From Anoxybacillus tengchongensis (GTDB lineage Bacteria > Bacillota > Bacilli > Bacillales > Anoxybacillaceae): a DNA stretch of 64,000 nucleotides. The position numbers and the translations under genes were made by a program. The notes below the pieces were generated by a model. The model saw only the letters and a list, made by a program, of their open reading frames with translations, did no database searches and was not told the DNA's origin. Location: positions 124,001 to 188,000 of the forward strand of contig NZ_JACHES010000002.1 in assembly GCF_014201585.1 (NCBI RefSeq), written 5' to 3'. Shown piece after piece: positions 27,951 to 37,400 of this stretch; position 1 is the stretch's first letter, and every line of letters begins with the position of its first letter.

Positions 27951-28283
27951 CTACTCTAATTTCTCCAACTCCTCAACGATCCTCATCAATTCTTCATCGT
28001 TCGGATAGCGTTCGGCTATATGCGCTTTTAATCGATGTAATAGCTTGTGCCGTTGCTGAAACTTTTGAAAGAGCAATAGCTTTTGCTCATAATCTTCTAG
28101 CATCGCTTCCGTTCGTTTAATGTTATCATATACAGCTTGACGACTCACTTCGTACTCTTCGGCAATTTCACCGAGGGAGTAATCGTCTAAGTAATAAAGG
28201 GACATATAGTTCCGTTGCTTCGGCGTCAACAACGATTGATAAAAATCGTATAAATAGTTCATTCTCGTTGTTTTTTCTAGCAT
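27951..28283 (-). CDS. ylxM: YlxM, SRP-associated helix-turn-helix protein
   Basis: A 110-residue protein with a sigma-70 region-4-like helix-turn-helix ([20 protein letters not shown], about 38-57). The start [16 protein letters not shown] is highly conserved. The family is encoded next to ffh in Firmicutes; in streptococci it stimulates SRP GTPase activity. A DNA-binding role is possible but not shown. Confidence 0.93.
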   Translation of the reverse strand: MLEKTTRMNYLYDFYQSLLTPKQRNYMSLYYLDDYSLGEIAEEYEVSRQAVYDNIKRTEAMLEDYEQKLLLFQKFQQRHKLLHRLKAHIAERYPNDEELMRIVEELEKLE

Positions 28284-28355
28284 GAAACTCCCCCCCTGTT
28301 AAGTGAAACGCCTTTACATGACTTTAGTGTATATGTTTTAGCCGATGCTGTCAAG

Positions 28356-29354
28356 TCATTCTCCTTGCGTCTCTTCTCGTTCCATAAACGTTGAAAATAA
28401 TCCGTACACGAATTGTTCAGCGTTAAACGGCTCTAAGTCGTCCATTTTTTCTCCTAAACCAACAAACTTCACAGGAATGTTTAACTCATGGCGGATCGCT
28501 AACACAATGCCACCTTTTGCCGTTCCATCTAATTTCGTGAGCACAATGCCGGTAACGTTCGTTGCTTCTTTAAACGTTTTCGCCTGGCTCATCGCATTTT
28601 GTCCTGTCGTTGCATCTAACACAAGCAACACTTCATGCGGTGCGCCCGGCACTTCCCGTTCAATGACGCGCTTCACTTTTTCTAGCTCTTTCATTAAATT
28701 AACTTTATTTTGTAAGCGCCCAGCAGTGTCGCACAATAAAATGTCAACGTTTCGTGATTTTGCTGCTTGAATGGCATCGTACATGACCGCAGCAGGATCT
28801 GAGCCTGCCGATTGTTTAATCACTTCGACGCCAACGCGCTCGCCCCATACTTCAAGCTGTTCAATCGCACCGGCACGGAACGTATCGCCTGCAGCAAGCA
28901 TCACTTTTTTTCCTTCGTTTTTTAATTTGTATGCCAACTTTCCAATTGTCGTTGTTTTTCCGACACCGTTGACACCGACGAATAAAATGACCGTTAAACC
29001 GTTTGGCTGAATGTTTAGTTCTGTCGTTTCGTCCCCGCTTGCTTGATATATGTCAATGAGTTTTTCGGAAATGACACTATACATTTCCTTTGGATCTTGA
29101 ATGTTGCGGCGTTTTACTTCCATTTTCAACTCATCAATAAAATCCATCACCGTTGCAACACCGACGTCTGAAGCAATTAAAATTTCTTCTAGCTCTTCAA
29201 AAAACTCTTCGTCCACTTTTCGATAACGAGCGATTAAATCATTTACTTTTCCAGCGAATGAGTCGCGCGTTTTTTCTAAGCCGCGCTTAAACTTTTCCGT
29301 TACCGTATCCGCTTGTTTTGCAATTTTTTCTTTTAGTTTTTTAAAAAAGCTCAT
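28356..29354 (-). CDS. ftsY: Signal recognition particle receptor FtsY
   Basis: Membrane-associated GTPase that receives the SRP-ribosome complex. The 332-residue protein has a short charged N-terminal region, an NG domain with [19 protein letters not shown] and [10 protein letters not shown], and lacks the long acidic A domain of E. coli, as is usual in Bacillus. It lies 6 bases after smc. Confidence 0.98.
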   Translation of the reverse strand: MSFFKKLKEKIAKQADTVTEKFKRGLEKTRDSFAGKVNDLIARYRKVDEEFFEELEEILIASDVGVATVMDFIDELKMEVKRRNIQDPKEMYSVISEKLIDIYQASGDETTELNIQPNGLTVILFVGVNGVGKTTTIGKLAYKLKNEGKKVMLAAGDTFRAGAIEQLEVWGERVGVEVIKQSAGSDPAAVMYDAIQAAKSRNVDILLCDTAGRLQNKVNLMKELEKVKRVIEREVPGAPHEVLLVLDATTGQNAMSQAKTFKEATNVTGIVLTKLDGTAKGGIVLAIRHELNIPVKFVGLGEKMDDLEPFNAEQFVYGLFSTFMEREETQGE

Positions 29355-29360
29355 CGTTTT

Positions 29361-32300
29361 TCATCCTTTCTTTCCAGCTGCTTCTTCGAGTCGAACGGAA
29401 ACAAGTTTCGATACACCTGATTGTTGCATCGTTACCCCATATAGTACATCCGCTTCTTCCATCGTTCCTTTTCGATGCGTAATAACGATAAATTGCGTTT
29501 CGTTGCTAAATTTTTTCAAATATTTCGCATATCGTTGTACGTTTGCTTCATCGAGTGCGGCTTCTACTTCATCGAGCACACAAAACGGAACAGGTCGAAC
29601 GTTTAAAATAGCAAATAAAAGAGCAATCGCCGTCAACGCTCGCTCACCGCCTGATAATAAGCTTAAATGTTGCAATTTTTTTCCTGGCGGTTGGGCGACA
29701 ATATCGACACCGGTATGAAGCAAGTCGCTCGGATCCGTCAGTTGCAAATCCGCCTTGCCTCCTCCAAACAATTCGACGAACACACGAGCAAATTGAGCGC
29801 GAATTTGTTCAAACGTCGTCGCAAATCTTCGTTTCATTTCATCGTCCATTTCGTCAATGACTTGATACAATGTATCTTTCGCTCGCTGTAAATCTTCTTT
29901 TTGTTCCGTTAAAAAGCGATGACGCTCTGACACTCGTTCATATTCCTCAATCGCTCCAAGGTTGACCGTTCCAAGCTCGTCGATGGCGAGTTGAATGAGT
30001 TTTACTTTTTTCCGCGCTTCTTGCGCTGGAATTGTTAGTGGAAACGCTTCTTTTGCAGCTTCAAATGACAATTTATATTCTTCGCGAAGTTTGTTTAGCA
30101 GGTGATCAAGCTCCATATCAAAGCGAGCGAGCTTCACTTCTTCGTCTTTTAACGTATCGGTTAGTTGTTTATGTTGACGTTTCAATTCTTTTATTTCTTT
30201 TTCGAACTGTTCAAGCTTCGTTTGATAGTCTAGTCGCTGTTCACGTCGACTTGCGATGAGCTGAATCGTTTCTTCTTTTTGCTTCATTTTTTCTTCGCAT
30301 ATTCGTTCGAGTTGTTGCTCATCTTCCGTTTGTTCATTCATATGATAGAGAAGTTGGTTGCGCTCATGCTCCATTTGTGCACGAGTTCGCTTTGTTTCTT
30401 CCCATTCTTCGATGAGTCGGCGCACGTGTTGCTCTTCGTTTCTCACATGTTCTTGCTTTTCGGCGAGCGCCACTTTCAAAGCGGTAAGCTGTTCTTGCAT
30501 TTGTTCTTTTGATTGTTGCTCGAGTTGTTTTTTCTCTGTCCATTGCTTTACTTGTTCGTCAATGTCGGCAATTTTTTGCTCGAGCGTCTCAAGCAATTGC
30601 ACAACATGATGAAGGCGAGCAGTAAGCTCTTGCTTTTCTTCTTCAAGCGTTTGTCGTTCATAACGATATACAGCGAGTCGCTCGTCCATATGCTTTTTGT
30701 GAAGATCGAGTTCCATCCATGCGCTTTTTTCTTCTTGTAGCGCCATGCGGCTCGCTTCTAGTTCGGTATAAAGCGCTGTTCGTTTTTGCTCAGCCTTTGC
30801 AATCGCTTCTTTTTCACGTTGCACGAGCTGTTCAAGCTCTAGCGTTTTTCGCTCAGCATCGCGCCAGTTTGCTATCACTTCTTCTAGCTCACGGGCACGA
30901 CTTAATAACGAACTTGTCTGTTTATTTACCGTTCCCCCCGTCATCGCTCCACCAGGATTCACAACGTCTCCTTCAAGCGTGACGAGACGGTAACGATATT
31001 GCAATTGGCGTGCAAGCTCATTTGCCCCTTTTAAATCGCGTGTAATAATGACCGTTCCAAGAATGTTTGTCATAATTTGTTCGTACGTTGCGTCATACGA
31101 AATTAAATCGGAAGCGACACCCACGTAAGCTGGATGTTTGGCAATGTCCGCACGCACCGATGAAGGAAGCGTTTTTCGTTGAATGACGTTGAGCGGCAAA
31201 AATGTTGCGCGCCCATATTTATTTTGCTTTAAAAATTGAATGGCTGCGCGAGCGCTTTGTTCATTTTCCACAACAATATGTTGCGCAGCTCCTCCAAGCG
31301 CTACTTCGATCGCTGTCTCTAGCTCTGAAGGCACCGTCATCAGCTCAACGACTGCTCCATGAATGCCTAAGAGGCGATCTTTCGCTTTTAACACTTCTTT
31401 TACACCTTGGAAAAATCCGGCGTACTCTTGTTGCATCGCTTCAAGCATTTCTTTTTTTGATTTTATTTTTTGTACATATTGATATGCTTCGTATAACGTT
31501 ACTTCTTTTTTGCGATATTGTTCTTTTCGCACCGTTAATTGGTGTTCTTCTGCTTGAAGCGTTTGTTCTTGTTTATTGATGCGCTCTTGCAGTTTTTGAA
31601 TGAGTTGTTGTTTTTGCTCCCATTGTTCGACGATGTGCTCGTATGCTTGAATATGTTCATCGTTTGCAGCGATGAGTTGCCGTTGCTTTTCTTCGTTTTT
31701 TTGTAGCTGTGTCTCGATATGCATCCGTTCATTTTTTAACGTCGCTTGCTCATGAACGAGATCAATATATTCGCTTTTTAATCGCTCAATTTCCGCCTCC
31801 GCTTTTGGACCGTAAGCGGAAAGGACGTTATTTTGTTCTTTTAATTGTGTTTGAAGCATCCGCACATCTGTTTGAAGCTGTTGAAGCAACTTCTTTTTTT
31901 CGGCAATCGTCGCTTCAAGTACACGTTCGCGCTCAGCAAGTTGCGCGATCGTCCGTTCGATTTGTTGTTGTTGCTTATGAGCATTGTTTTTTCGCTCTTT
32001 TAATAATTGTTTTTTTCCTTCCATTTTTTCGAGTTCTTCGCTCACAAGCAATAACACTTGTTGTAAGCCATCAATCGATTCATCAAGCGCTGTCAGTTCA
32101 TGCCGCAACTGAGCGATATGCGCTTCTTCTTTTTGTATTGTCGTCGCTAGTTCCATCTCGTTTTGTTCATGTAAAGCGAGTTGCGCTTTGAGCGCTTCCC
32201 ATTTTTCATGTAGCTGTTCAATTTCATAGACGATTAATCCGACTTCATACGTCTGTAATTGTTCTTTTTTCTCGATATATTCTTTTGCAATCGATGCTTG

Positions 32301-32921
32301 TTGTTTCAACGGTTCAAGCTGTTGATTTAATTCGTGTAAAATATCTTGCACCCGCTGCAAATGATCTTCTGTTTCGCTCAGCTTGTGTTCAGCCTTTTTT
32401 TTCCTCATTTTATATTTTAACACACCCGCTGCATCTTCAAAAATCATGCGCCGATCTTCTGCTTTACTACTTAAAATTTCTTCTACTTTTCCTTGGCTAA
32501 TGATTGAGAAAGCTTCGCGTCCGACACCCGAATCCATAAACAAATCGACAATGTCTTTTAAGCGGCAAGGTTGCTTGTTAATAAAAAATTCGCTATCGCC
32601 TGAACGATAGACGCGTCTTGTGACGCTTACTTCTTCGTATTCGAGCGGCAAAAATTGATCGCTATTGTCGAGCGTTAGCGTCACTTCAGCGACATTTAAA
32701 GGTTTTCGCGATTCACTTCCTGAGAAGATGACGTCTTCCATTTTTGCTCCGCGAAGCGACTTCGCCGATTGTTCCCCGAGCACCCAACGAATCGCATCTG
32801 TAATGTTGCTTTTCCCGCTTCCGTTCGGACCGACGATTGCCGTCATACCCGGAACAAAGTCGATAGAAATGCGATCCGCAAAAGATTTAAATCCGATAGC
32901 TTCTAAACGTTTGAGGAACAC
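29361..32921 (-). CDS. smc: Chromosome partition protein Smc
   Basis: Smc dimers with ScpA/ScpB organise and segregate the chromosome. The 1186-residue protein has Walker A GPNGSGKSN (31-39), two very long antiparallel coiled coils, a hinge around residues 500-660 (GAVVELMTVPSELETAIEVA, GGAMTGG), and the C-terminal signature LLSGGERALTAIALLFA with Walker B VLDEVEAALDE. Start GTG 32921 follows AAAGGGGG. Full length. Operon rnc-smc-ftsY. Confidence 0.98.
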   Translation of the reverse strand: MFLKRLEAIGFKSFADRISIDFVPGMTAIVGPNGSGKSNITDAIRWVLGEQSAKSLRGAKMEDVIFSGSESRKPLNVAEVTLTLDNSDQFLPLEYEEVSVTRRVYRSGDSEFFINKQPCRLKDIVDLFMDSGVGREAFSIISQGKVEEILSSKAEDRRMIFEDAAGVLKYKMRKKKAEHKLSETEDHLQRVQDILHELNQQLEPLKQQASIAKEYIEKKEQLQTYEVGLIVYEIEQLHEKWEALKAQLALHEQNEMELATTIQKEEAHIAQLRHELTALDESIDGLQQVLLLVSEELEKMEGKKQLLKERKNNAHKQQQQIERTIAQLAERERVLEATIAEKKKLLQQLQTDVRMLQTQLKEQNNVLSAYGPKAEAEIERLKSEYIDLVHEQATLKNERMHIETQLQKNEEKQRQLIAANDEHIQAYEHIVEQWEQKQQLIQKLQERINKQEQTLQAEEHQLTVRKEQYRKKEVTLYEAYQYVQKIKSKKEMLEAMQQEYAGFFQGVKEVLKAKDRLLGIHGAVVELMTVPSELETAIEVALGGAAQHIVVENEQSARAAIQFLKQNKYGRATFLPLNVIQRKTLPSSVRADIAKHPAYVGVASDLISYDATYEQIMTNILGTVIITRDLKGANELARQLQYRYRLVTLEGDVVNPGGAMTGGTVNKQTSSLLSRARELEEVIANWRDAERKTLELEQLVQREKEAIAKAEQKRTALYTELEASRMALQEEKSAWMELDLHKKHMDERLAVYRYERQTLEEEKQELTARLHHVVQLLETLEQKIADIDEQVKQWTEKKQLEQQSKEQMQEQLTALKVALAEKQEHVRNEEQHVRRLIEEWEETKRTRAQMEHERNQLLYHMNEQTEDEQQLERICEEKMKQKEETIQLIASRREQRLDYQTKLEQFEKEIKELKRQHKQLTDTLKDEEVKLARFDMELDHLLNKLREEYKLSFEAAKEAFPLTIPAQEARKKVKLIQLAIDELGTVNLGAIEEYERVSERHRFLTEQKEDLQRAKDTLYQVIDEMDDEMKRRFATTFEQIRAQFARVFVELFGGGKADLQLTDPSDLLHTGVDIVAQPPGKKLQHLSLLSGGERALTAIALLFAILNVRPVPFCVLDEVEAALDEANVQRYAKYLKKFSNETQFIVITHRKGTMEEADVLYGVTMQQSGVSKLVSVRLEEAAGKKG

Positions 32922-32950
32922 ATATATCCCCCTTTATCTAAAAGATGTGA

Positions 32951-32990
32951 CAGTAAACAAGGCTGTCCTTTCGCACTGGATCAGCCTTGT
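32951..32990 (-). other. Hairpin overlapping the rnc stop codon
   Basis: Minus-strand AACAAGGCTG...CAGCCTTGTT arms (about 32981-32990 and 32955-32964) form a 10-bp stem extended by an inner TCC/GGA. It spans the rnc stop. The tail TTTACTGTC is a weak T-run. It may be an attenuator before smc or an RNA-processing site. Confidence 0.55.
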
Positions 32991-33697
32991 TGTAATTGTT
33001 TTAGCTTAGCTAATGCCATCTGTGCGGCGCGTTGCTCTGCCTCTTTTTTCGAGCGTCCAACTCCAATGCCGAGCTCTTCGCCATTTAACGATACGCGCGA
33101 TACGAATTCTTTATTATGGGCAGGACCTTTTTCTTGTAAAATTTTATATTCTAAAACTCCGCTACCATCACGTTGCACAAGTTCTTGTAGTTGACTTTTG
33201 TAATCCATCACATGAGAAAAAGCACCTTGGCGAATTTTCGGGAACATCGTTTTCTCTAAAAATTGTACGACTGCTTCAATCCCTTGATCTAAATAAAGCG
33301 CCCCGATAAACGCTTCAAACACGTCCGCTAACAACGACGGACGCATGCGCCCTCCTGTTAGCTCTTCTCCTTTTCCGAGCAAGACGAGATCGCCAAACGA
33401 TAGCGCATGAGCGAACGTAACGAGCGACGGTTCGCAAACAATCGCTGCGCGCAGTTTCGTTAGTTCCCCTTCGCTCATTTGTGGAAACTGTTCAAATAAA
33501 TATTGAGAAACGGTCAATTCAAGAACCGCGTCCCCTAAAAATTCAAGGCGCTCATTATCTTCATGTAGCCGCTTCCGATGCTCATTCACATATGATGAAT
33601 GGGTAAATGCTTGAATAAGCAATTTTTCATTGCGAAAAAAAATGCCGATTTGCTCTTGAAACTGTTTAAATTTCACGTACGGTCGTTGCTTCGACAT
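32981..33697 (-). CDS. rnc: Ribonuclease III
   Basis: Double-strand-specific RNase for rRNA, scRNA and sRNA-mRNA duplexes. The 238-residue protein has the RNase III signature [14 protein letters not shown], a second acidic patch at [13 protein letters not shown], and a C-terminal dsRBD ending [18 protein letters not shown]. The terminator after acpP lies just upstream, so rnc starts the rnc-smc-ftsY transcript. Confidence 0.97.
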   Translation of the reverse strand: MSKQRPYVKFKQFQEQIGIFFRNEKLLIQAFTHSSYVNEHRKRLHEDNERLEFLGDAVLELTVSQYLFEQFPQMSEGELTKLRAAIVCEPSLVTFAHALSFGDLVLLGKGEELTGGRMRPSLLADVFEAFIGALYLDQGIEAVVQFLEKTMFPKIRQGAFSHVMDYKSQLQELVQRDGSGVLEYKILQEKGPAHNKEFVSRVSLNGEELGIGVGRSKKEAEQRAAQMALAKLKQLQQG

Positions 33698-33732
33698 GCA
33701 TATGAACCCCCAACTATAAACGTAAAAAGCAT

Positions 33733-33764
33733 AGAAAGCCCCGCTTACAAAACGGGACTTTTCT
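33733..33764 (-). terminator. Intrinsic terminator after acpP
   Basis: Stem AAGTCCCG/CGGGGCTTT (about 33735-33743 with 33753-33761) on the minus strand, loop about 9 bases, with one G-U pair; the tail is T-rich but broken. It starts just after the acpP stop and closes the fap operon. Confidence 0.72.
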
Positions 33765-33766
33765 TA

Positions 33767-34003
33767 TTATGATAGACGGCTTTGTATGTAGTTTACTGCG
33801 TCACCGACAGTAACAATTTTCTCCGCCTCTTCATCTGAAATTTCCATATCAAATTCATCTTCTAATTCCATAACAAGCTCAACGACATCAAGCGAATCTG
33901 CTCCTAAATCTTCTTTGAATGAAGATTCAAGCGTTACTTGTGACTCCTCAACACCAAGGCGATCAACAATAATTTTCGTTACACGCTCTAACACATCTGC
34001 CAT
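33767..34003 (-). CDS. acpP: Acyl carrier protein
   Basis: ACP carries acyl chains on a phosphopantetheine arm during fatty acid synthesis. Start ATG 34003 ([17 protein letters not shown]) after GGGAGGTG gives 78 residues. The attachment serine is in [10 protein letters not shown]. Strongly acidic helices as expected. Last gene of the FapR-controlled operon, followed by a terminator. Confidence 0.97.
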   Translation of the reverse strand: MADVLERVTKIIVDRLGVEESQVTLESSFKEDLGADSLDVVELVMELEDEFDMEISDEEAEKIVTVGDAVNYIQSRLS

Positions 34004-34061
34004 TTTATTCACCTCCCCTCAAGTCATTATACTGAATTATATCAGAAAATAAAACGAATTT

Positions 34062-34799
34062 TTACATGACCATGCCGCCATCAACATGAATCGTTTGCCC
34101 TGTCATATAGCTTGCCCCATCTGAAACGAGAAACGCTACGACATGCGCAATATCTTGTGGATTTCCAAAGCGAGCAAGCGGAATTTGTTGCAGCATCGCT
34201 TGGCGCACATCTTCGCTTAATTGATCGGTCATATCTGTCGTAATAAATCCAGGCGCAACGGCATTTACCGTAATGTTTCGGCTCGCAAGCTCTTTTGCGG
34301 CTGTTTTTGTTAGCCCGATGACACCTGCTTTTGCAGCAACATAGTTTGCTTGCCCTGGATTACCACTTACGCCGACAATAGACGCCACGTTTACAATTCG
34401 ACCGTATCGTTGTTTCATCATCGGACGCGTCACCGCTTTTGTGCATAAAAAGACACCTTTTAAGTTCGTATTGATGACCGCATCCCATTCTTCTTCTTTC
34501 ATGCGCATAAGCAAGTTGTCGCGCGTAATGCCTGCGTTGTTAACTAAAATGTCGATGCGCCCCCAACGCTCAAGCACTTCTTTCACCATGCGCTCGACCG
34601 CTTCGCTATTTGCGACATCCGCTTGTACAGCGAACGCTTCGCCGCCATGCTCGACAATTTGAGCGACAACTTCATTTGCTTTCGTTTCACTTCCTGCATA
34701 ATTGACCGCTACTTTTGCGCCAAGACGAGCGAGATGCAAAGCAATTTCGCGCCCAATGCCACGTGACGCCCCTGTCACAATCGCTACTTTTCCTTCCAT
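34062..34799 (-). CDS. fabG: 3-oxoacyl-[ACP] reductase FabG
   Basis: NADPH-dependent reductase of the elongation cycle. The 245-residue SDR shows TGASRGIG near residues 9-16, NNAG, and the catalytic Ser-Tyr-Lys (YVAAK). It ends in the tetramer-forming DGGMVM tail. It lies 2 bases after fabD. Confidence 0.97.
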   Translation of the reverse strand: MEGKVAIVTGASRGIGREIALHLARLGAKVAVNYAGSETKANEVVAQIVEHGGEAFAVQADVANSEAVERMVKEVLERWGRIDILVNNAGITRDNLLMRMKEEEWDAVINTNLKGVFLCTKAVTRPMMKQRYGRIVNVASIVGVSGNPGQANYVAAKAGVIGLTKTAAKELASRNITVNAVAPGFITTDMTDQLSEDVRQAMLQQIPLARFGNPQDIAHVVAFLVSDGASYMTGQTIHVDGGMVM

Positions 34800-34801
34800 C
34801 T

Positions 34802-35743
34802 TTATTCCCCTTTCACCGCAGCCACCGTCGCTATAAACGAAGCTTCATCAAAGATCGAATAGACGTTGACATGACGGTTTATTTTTTTCACAAGACCGCT
34901 TAATACTTTTCCAGGACCAATTTCAATAAACGTATCTACACCTAAATCAATCATCGTTTGTATAGATTGTTCCCAACGAACTGGCGAATACAACTGTTCA
35001 ACGAGACGATGTTTGATTTCCGTTGGATCTGTCATTGGCTCAGCTGTCACGTTCGAAATGATAGGCACTTCACTTGGTTGAAACGACAATGTGTTAAGCA
35101 CCGCTGAAAACTGTTCTGCTGCAGGCTTCATTAAACTCGAATGAAACGGCCCGCTCACTTCAAGCGGAATAACCCGCTTCGCCCCTTTTTCTTTCGCAAG
35201 TTGCGATGCTCGCTCGACCGCTTCTTTTGCCCCTGAAATGACAATTTGTCCCGGACAGTTTAAGTTCGCTAATTGCACAGGTGATGATTCCGTTGATGCT
35301 TCATCGACAACTTGTTGTAATAACGCTTCATCCATACCAAGCACCGCGGCCATCGTTCCTTGTCCTGACGGCACTGCTTTTTCCATCAATTCTCCGCGCT
35401 TACGCACCGCATATACAGCGTCAGAAAACGACAGCACAGATGCTGCAACAAGCGCGCTATATTCCCCGAGGCTATGTCCTGCAACATAATGCGGAACAAT
35501 ACCGGCTTCTTTTACTTTTTGTAAAAATGCGATGCTTGTCGTCAATAATGCCGGTTGGGCATTTTCAGTTTTTGTTAATACGTCTTGTGGACCTTCAAAA
35601 ATGAGCTGTGACAAAGAAACTTGCAATCGTTCATCCGCTTGGCGAAAAACAGCAGCTACTGCTTCATCTTTTTCCGCCCATTCTTTTCCCATGCCGACCG
35701 TTTGTGAACCTTGTCCTGGAAAAATAAATGCGATTTTCCCCAT
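34802..35743 (-). CDS. fabD: Malonyl-CoA:ACP transacylase FabD
   Basis: FabD loads malonate on [13 protein letters not shown] is near the start, and the nucleophile serine is in [13 protein letters not shown]. The C-terminal His motif region (SGPFHSSLM) is present. Start ATG 35743 is preferred over the adjacent ATG 35746 because of spacing from GAGGTG. 313 residues. Confidence 0.97.
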   Translation of the reverse strand: MGKIAFIFPGQGSQTVGMGKEWAEKDEAVAAVFRQADERLQVSLSQLIFEGPQDVLTKTENAQPALLTTSIAFLQKVKEAGIVPHYVAGHSLGEYSALVAASVLSFSDAVYAVRKRGELMEKAVPSGQGTMAAVLGMDEALLQQVVDEASTESSPVQLANLNCPGQIVISGAKEAVERASQLAKEKGAKRVIPLEVSGPFHSSLMKPAAEQFSAVLNTLSFQPSEVPIISNVTAEPMTDPTEIKHRLVEQLYSPVRWEQSIQTMIDLGVDTFIEIGPGKVLSGLVKKINRHVNVYSIFDEASFIATVAAVKGE

Positions 35744-35754
35744 CATGCCACCTC

Positions 35755-36744
35755 TTATTGTTTTATTTCAGCTACGGATTGTTTCACCGTTTGTACAACG
35801 TCATTGGCGACCATTTCGCGCGCTTGGCGTACCGCATGAAAAATGGCGTGAGCATCGGATGAGCCATGTGCTTTAATGACCGGTGCTCGTAAACCGAACA
35901 GTGCTGCACCACCATATTCTGCATAATCCATTTTTTTCTTCAATTGCATAAGCTGTGGCTTTAATGCAAGCGCCGCCATTTTGCTAACCACATTGCTTGT
36001 CAATGCTGATTTTAACATTGAGAAAACAGCGATTGCCGTGCCTTCGATCGTTTTTAGCGCGACGTTGCCGGTAAATCCGTCAATAACAACGACATCCGCT
36101 ACTCCTTCTAATAAATCGCGCGCTTCCACGTTTCCGACAAAGTTTAACGACGTCTGTTGCATAAGTTGAAACGCCTTTTTTGCTAATTCATTTCCTTTTT
36201 GATCCTCTGTTCCGACATTTAATAAACCGATGCGTGGGCGACTAATGCCACGCACTTTTTCAGCGTATGCCGCACCCATGAGCGCATATTGCAATAAATG
36301 TTCTGGACGAGCATCAACGTTTGCTCCAACATCTAACAATACAAATCCTTTTCCATCAATCGTTGGCAACGTCGGGGCAAGCGCAGGACGATCAATACCA
36401 TCGATACGGCCGACGATAAACAACCCTGCAGCCATTAAAGCGCCCGTATTCCCTGCAGAAATGCACGCATCTGCACGTCCTTCACTTACTTCGTTTGCCA
36501 TTAATACCATGGACGCCTCTTTTTTGCGGCGAACAGCACGGACTGGCTCATCTGTTGCTTCAATCACTTGTTCAGTATGAATAATGGATAGTCGTTCATC
36601 ATTTGTTATGTATGGGCGAATGAGCGTCTCATTCCCGACAAGCGTAATTTCAATATCTGGAAAGTGCTCAATCGCCTTTTGTGCACCGATCACGACTTCT
36701 TTCGGTGCGTGATCGCCTCCCATGGCATCGATTGCGATTTTCAT
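35755..36744 (-). CDS. plsX: Phosphate acyltransferase PlsX
   Basis: PlsX makes acyl-phosphate from acyl-ACP for PlsY in phospholipid synthesis. The 329-residue protein starts [18 protein letters not shown] and includes [13 protein letters not shown] and [11 protein letters not shown] motifs. It overlaps fapR by 4 bases, so lipid synthesis and its repressor are coupled. Confidence 0.97.
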   Translation of the reverse strand: MKIAIDAMGGDHAPKEVVIGAQKAIEHFPDIEITLVGNETLIRPYITNDERLSIIHTEQVIEATDEPVRAVRRKKEASMVLMANEVSEGRADACISAGNTGALMAAGLFIVGRIDGIDRPALAPTLPTIDGKGFVLLDVGANVDARPEHLLQYALMGAAYAEKVRGISRPRIGLLNVGTEDQKGNELAKKAFQLMQQTSLNFVGNVEARDLLEGVADVVVIDGFTGNVALKTIEGTAIAVFSMLKSALTSNVVSKMAALALKPQLMQLKKKMDYAEYGGAALFGLRAPVIKAHGSSDAHAIFHAVRQAREMVANDVVQTVKQSVAEIKQ

Positions 36745-37325
36745 CTTTCTTCTCCGTCCTTTTTAACAACGTTTGAGCGATACATATGAAATTCTCCTTG
36801 AAAAACAAGTTCTTGTCCGACGTAGCTATTTACTTCGACGACAGTGCGCCCGTTTTCGTTTAAATTTTTCACTTTTGCTTTGGCGACGACGCGCTCACCT
36901 TCTTTGACAGGGCGCATAAAGCGAATGTTCGCCTTTGCCGTTAATGCGAGTTCATCGTTAATAACTGCTACAGCGAGCGAATTCGCTTGGGCAAATAAAT
37001 GATGCCCTCGTGCAATTTGATTGCGTTTAAACACATGTTCTTGTTTGACATCAAAAATCGAAATCGCACTTTCGTCTAATTGCATATCAATAATTTCCCC
37101 GATGACTTCTTCAATAGGCAACGACTTTACTTCGTCAGCGAATGTGCGTTCAGCGACATGTTTAATGCGCTCGCGCAACTCCGGAATCGATAGTTCTAGG
37201 CGATCGAGGCGGATCGTTTGAATGCTGACTGAAAATTTTTCAGCAAGCTGTTCATCCGTAACAAAAGGATTTTCTTCAATCGTTGCTTGCAGTAATCGTT
37301 GCCGTTCTCGTTTATTTCTTCTCAT
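36741..37325 (-). CDS. fapR: Fatty acid and phospholipid biosynthesis repressor FapR
   Basis: FapR represses the fap regulon and is released by malonyl-CoA. Start ATG 37325 ([13 protein letters not shown]) gives 194 residues. The N-terminal helix-turn-helix ([20 protein letters not shown], about 23-42) is joined to a hot-dog malonyl-CoA domain (about 75-180). Its own operator overlaps the promoter upstream. Confidence 0.97.
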   Translation of the reverse strand: MRRNKRERQRLLQATIEENPFVTDEQLAEKFSVSIQTIRLDRLELSIPELRERIKHVAERTFADEVKSLPIEEVIGEIIDMQLDESAISIFDVKQEHVFKRNQIARGHHLFAQANSLAVAVINDELALTAKANIRFMRPVKEGERVVAKAKVKNLNENGRTVVEVNSYVGQELVFQGEFHMYRSNVVKKDGEER

Positions 37326-37344
37326 ATTCGATCCACCATCCGAA

Positions 37345-37361
37345 TTATTACTAGGTACTAA
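37345..37361 (-). promoter_or_regulatory. FapR operator
   Basis: Minus strand TTAGTACCTAGTAATAA matches the known 17-bp FapR box (TTAGTACCTRDTANTAA as remembered). It lies just downstream of the -10 box, covering the start of transcription, so FapR would repress its own operon. Confidence 0.85.
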
Positions 37362-37365
37362 TAGT

Positions 37366-37394
37366 AGTATATAACACCCGAAGTGACATTTCAA
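37366..37394 (-). promoter_or_regulatory. Sigma-A promoter of the fap operon
   Basis: TTGAAA (37394-37389), 17-base spacer, TATACT (37371-37366), near consensus. The -35 lies just after the recG stop; the FapR operator follows the -10. Confidence 0.85.
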
Positions 37395-37400
37395 CAACTT

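Noticed and set aside
27520-28008. Plus-strand open frame opposite ffh and ylxM
   Set aside because: Antisense shadow crossing two conserved genes; no ribosome-binding site.
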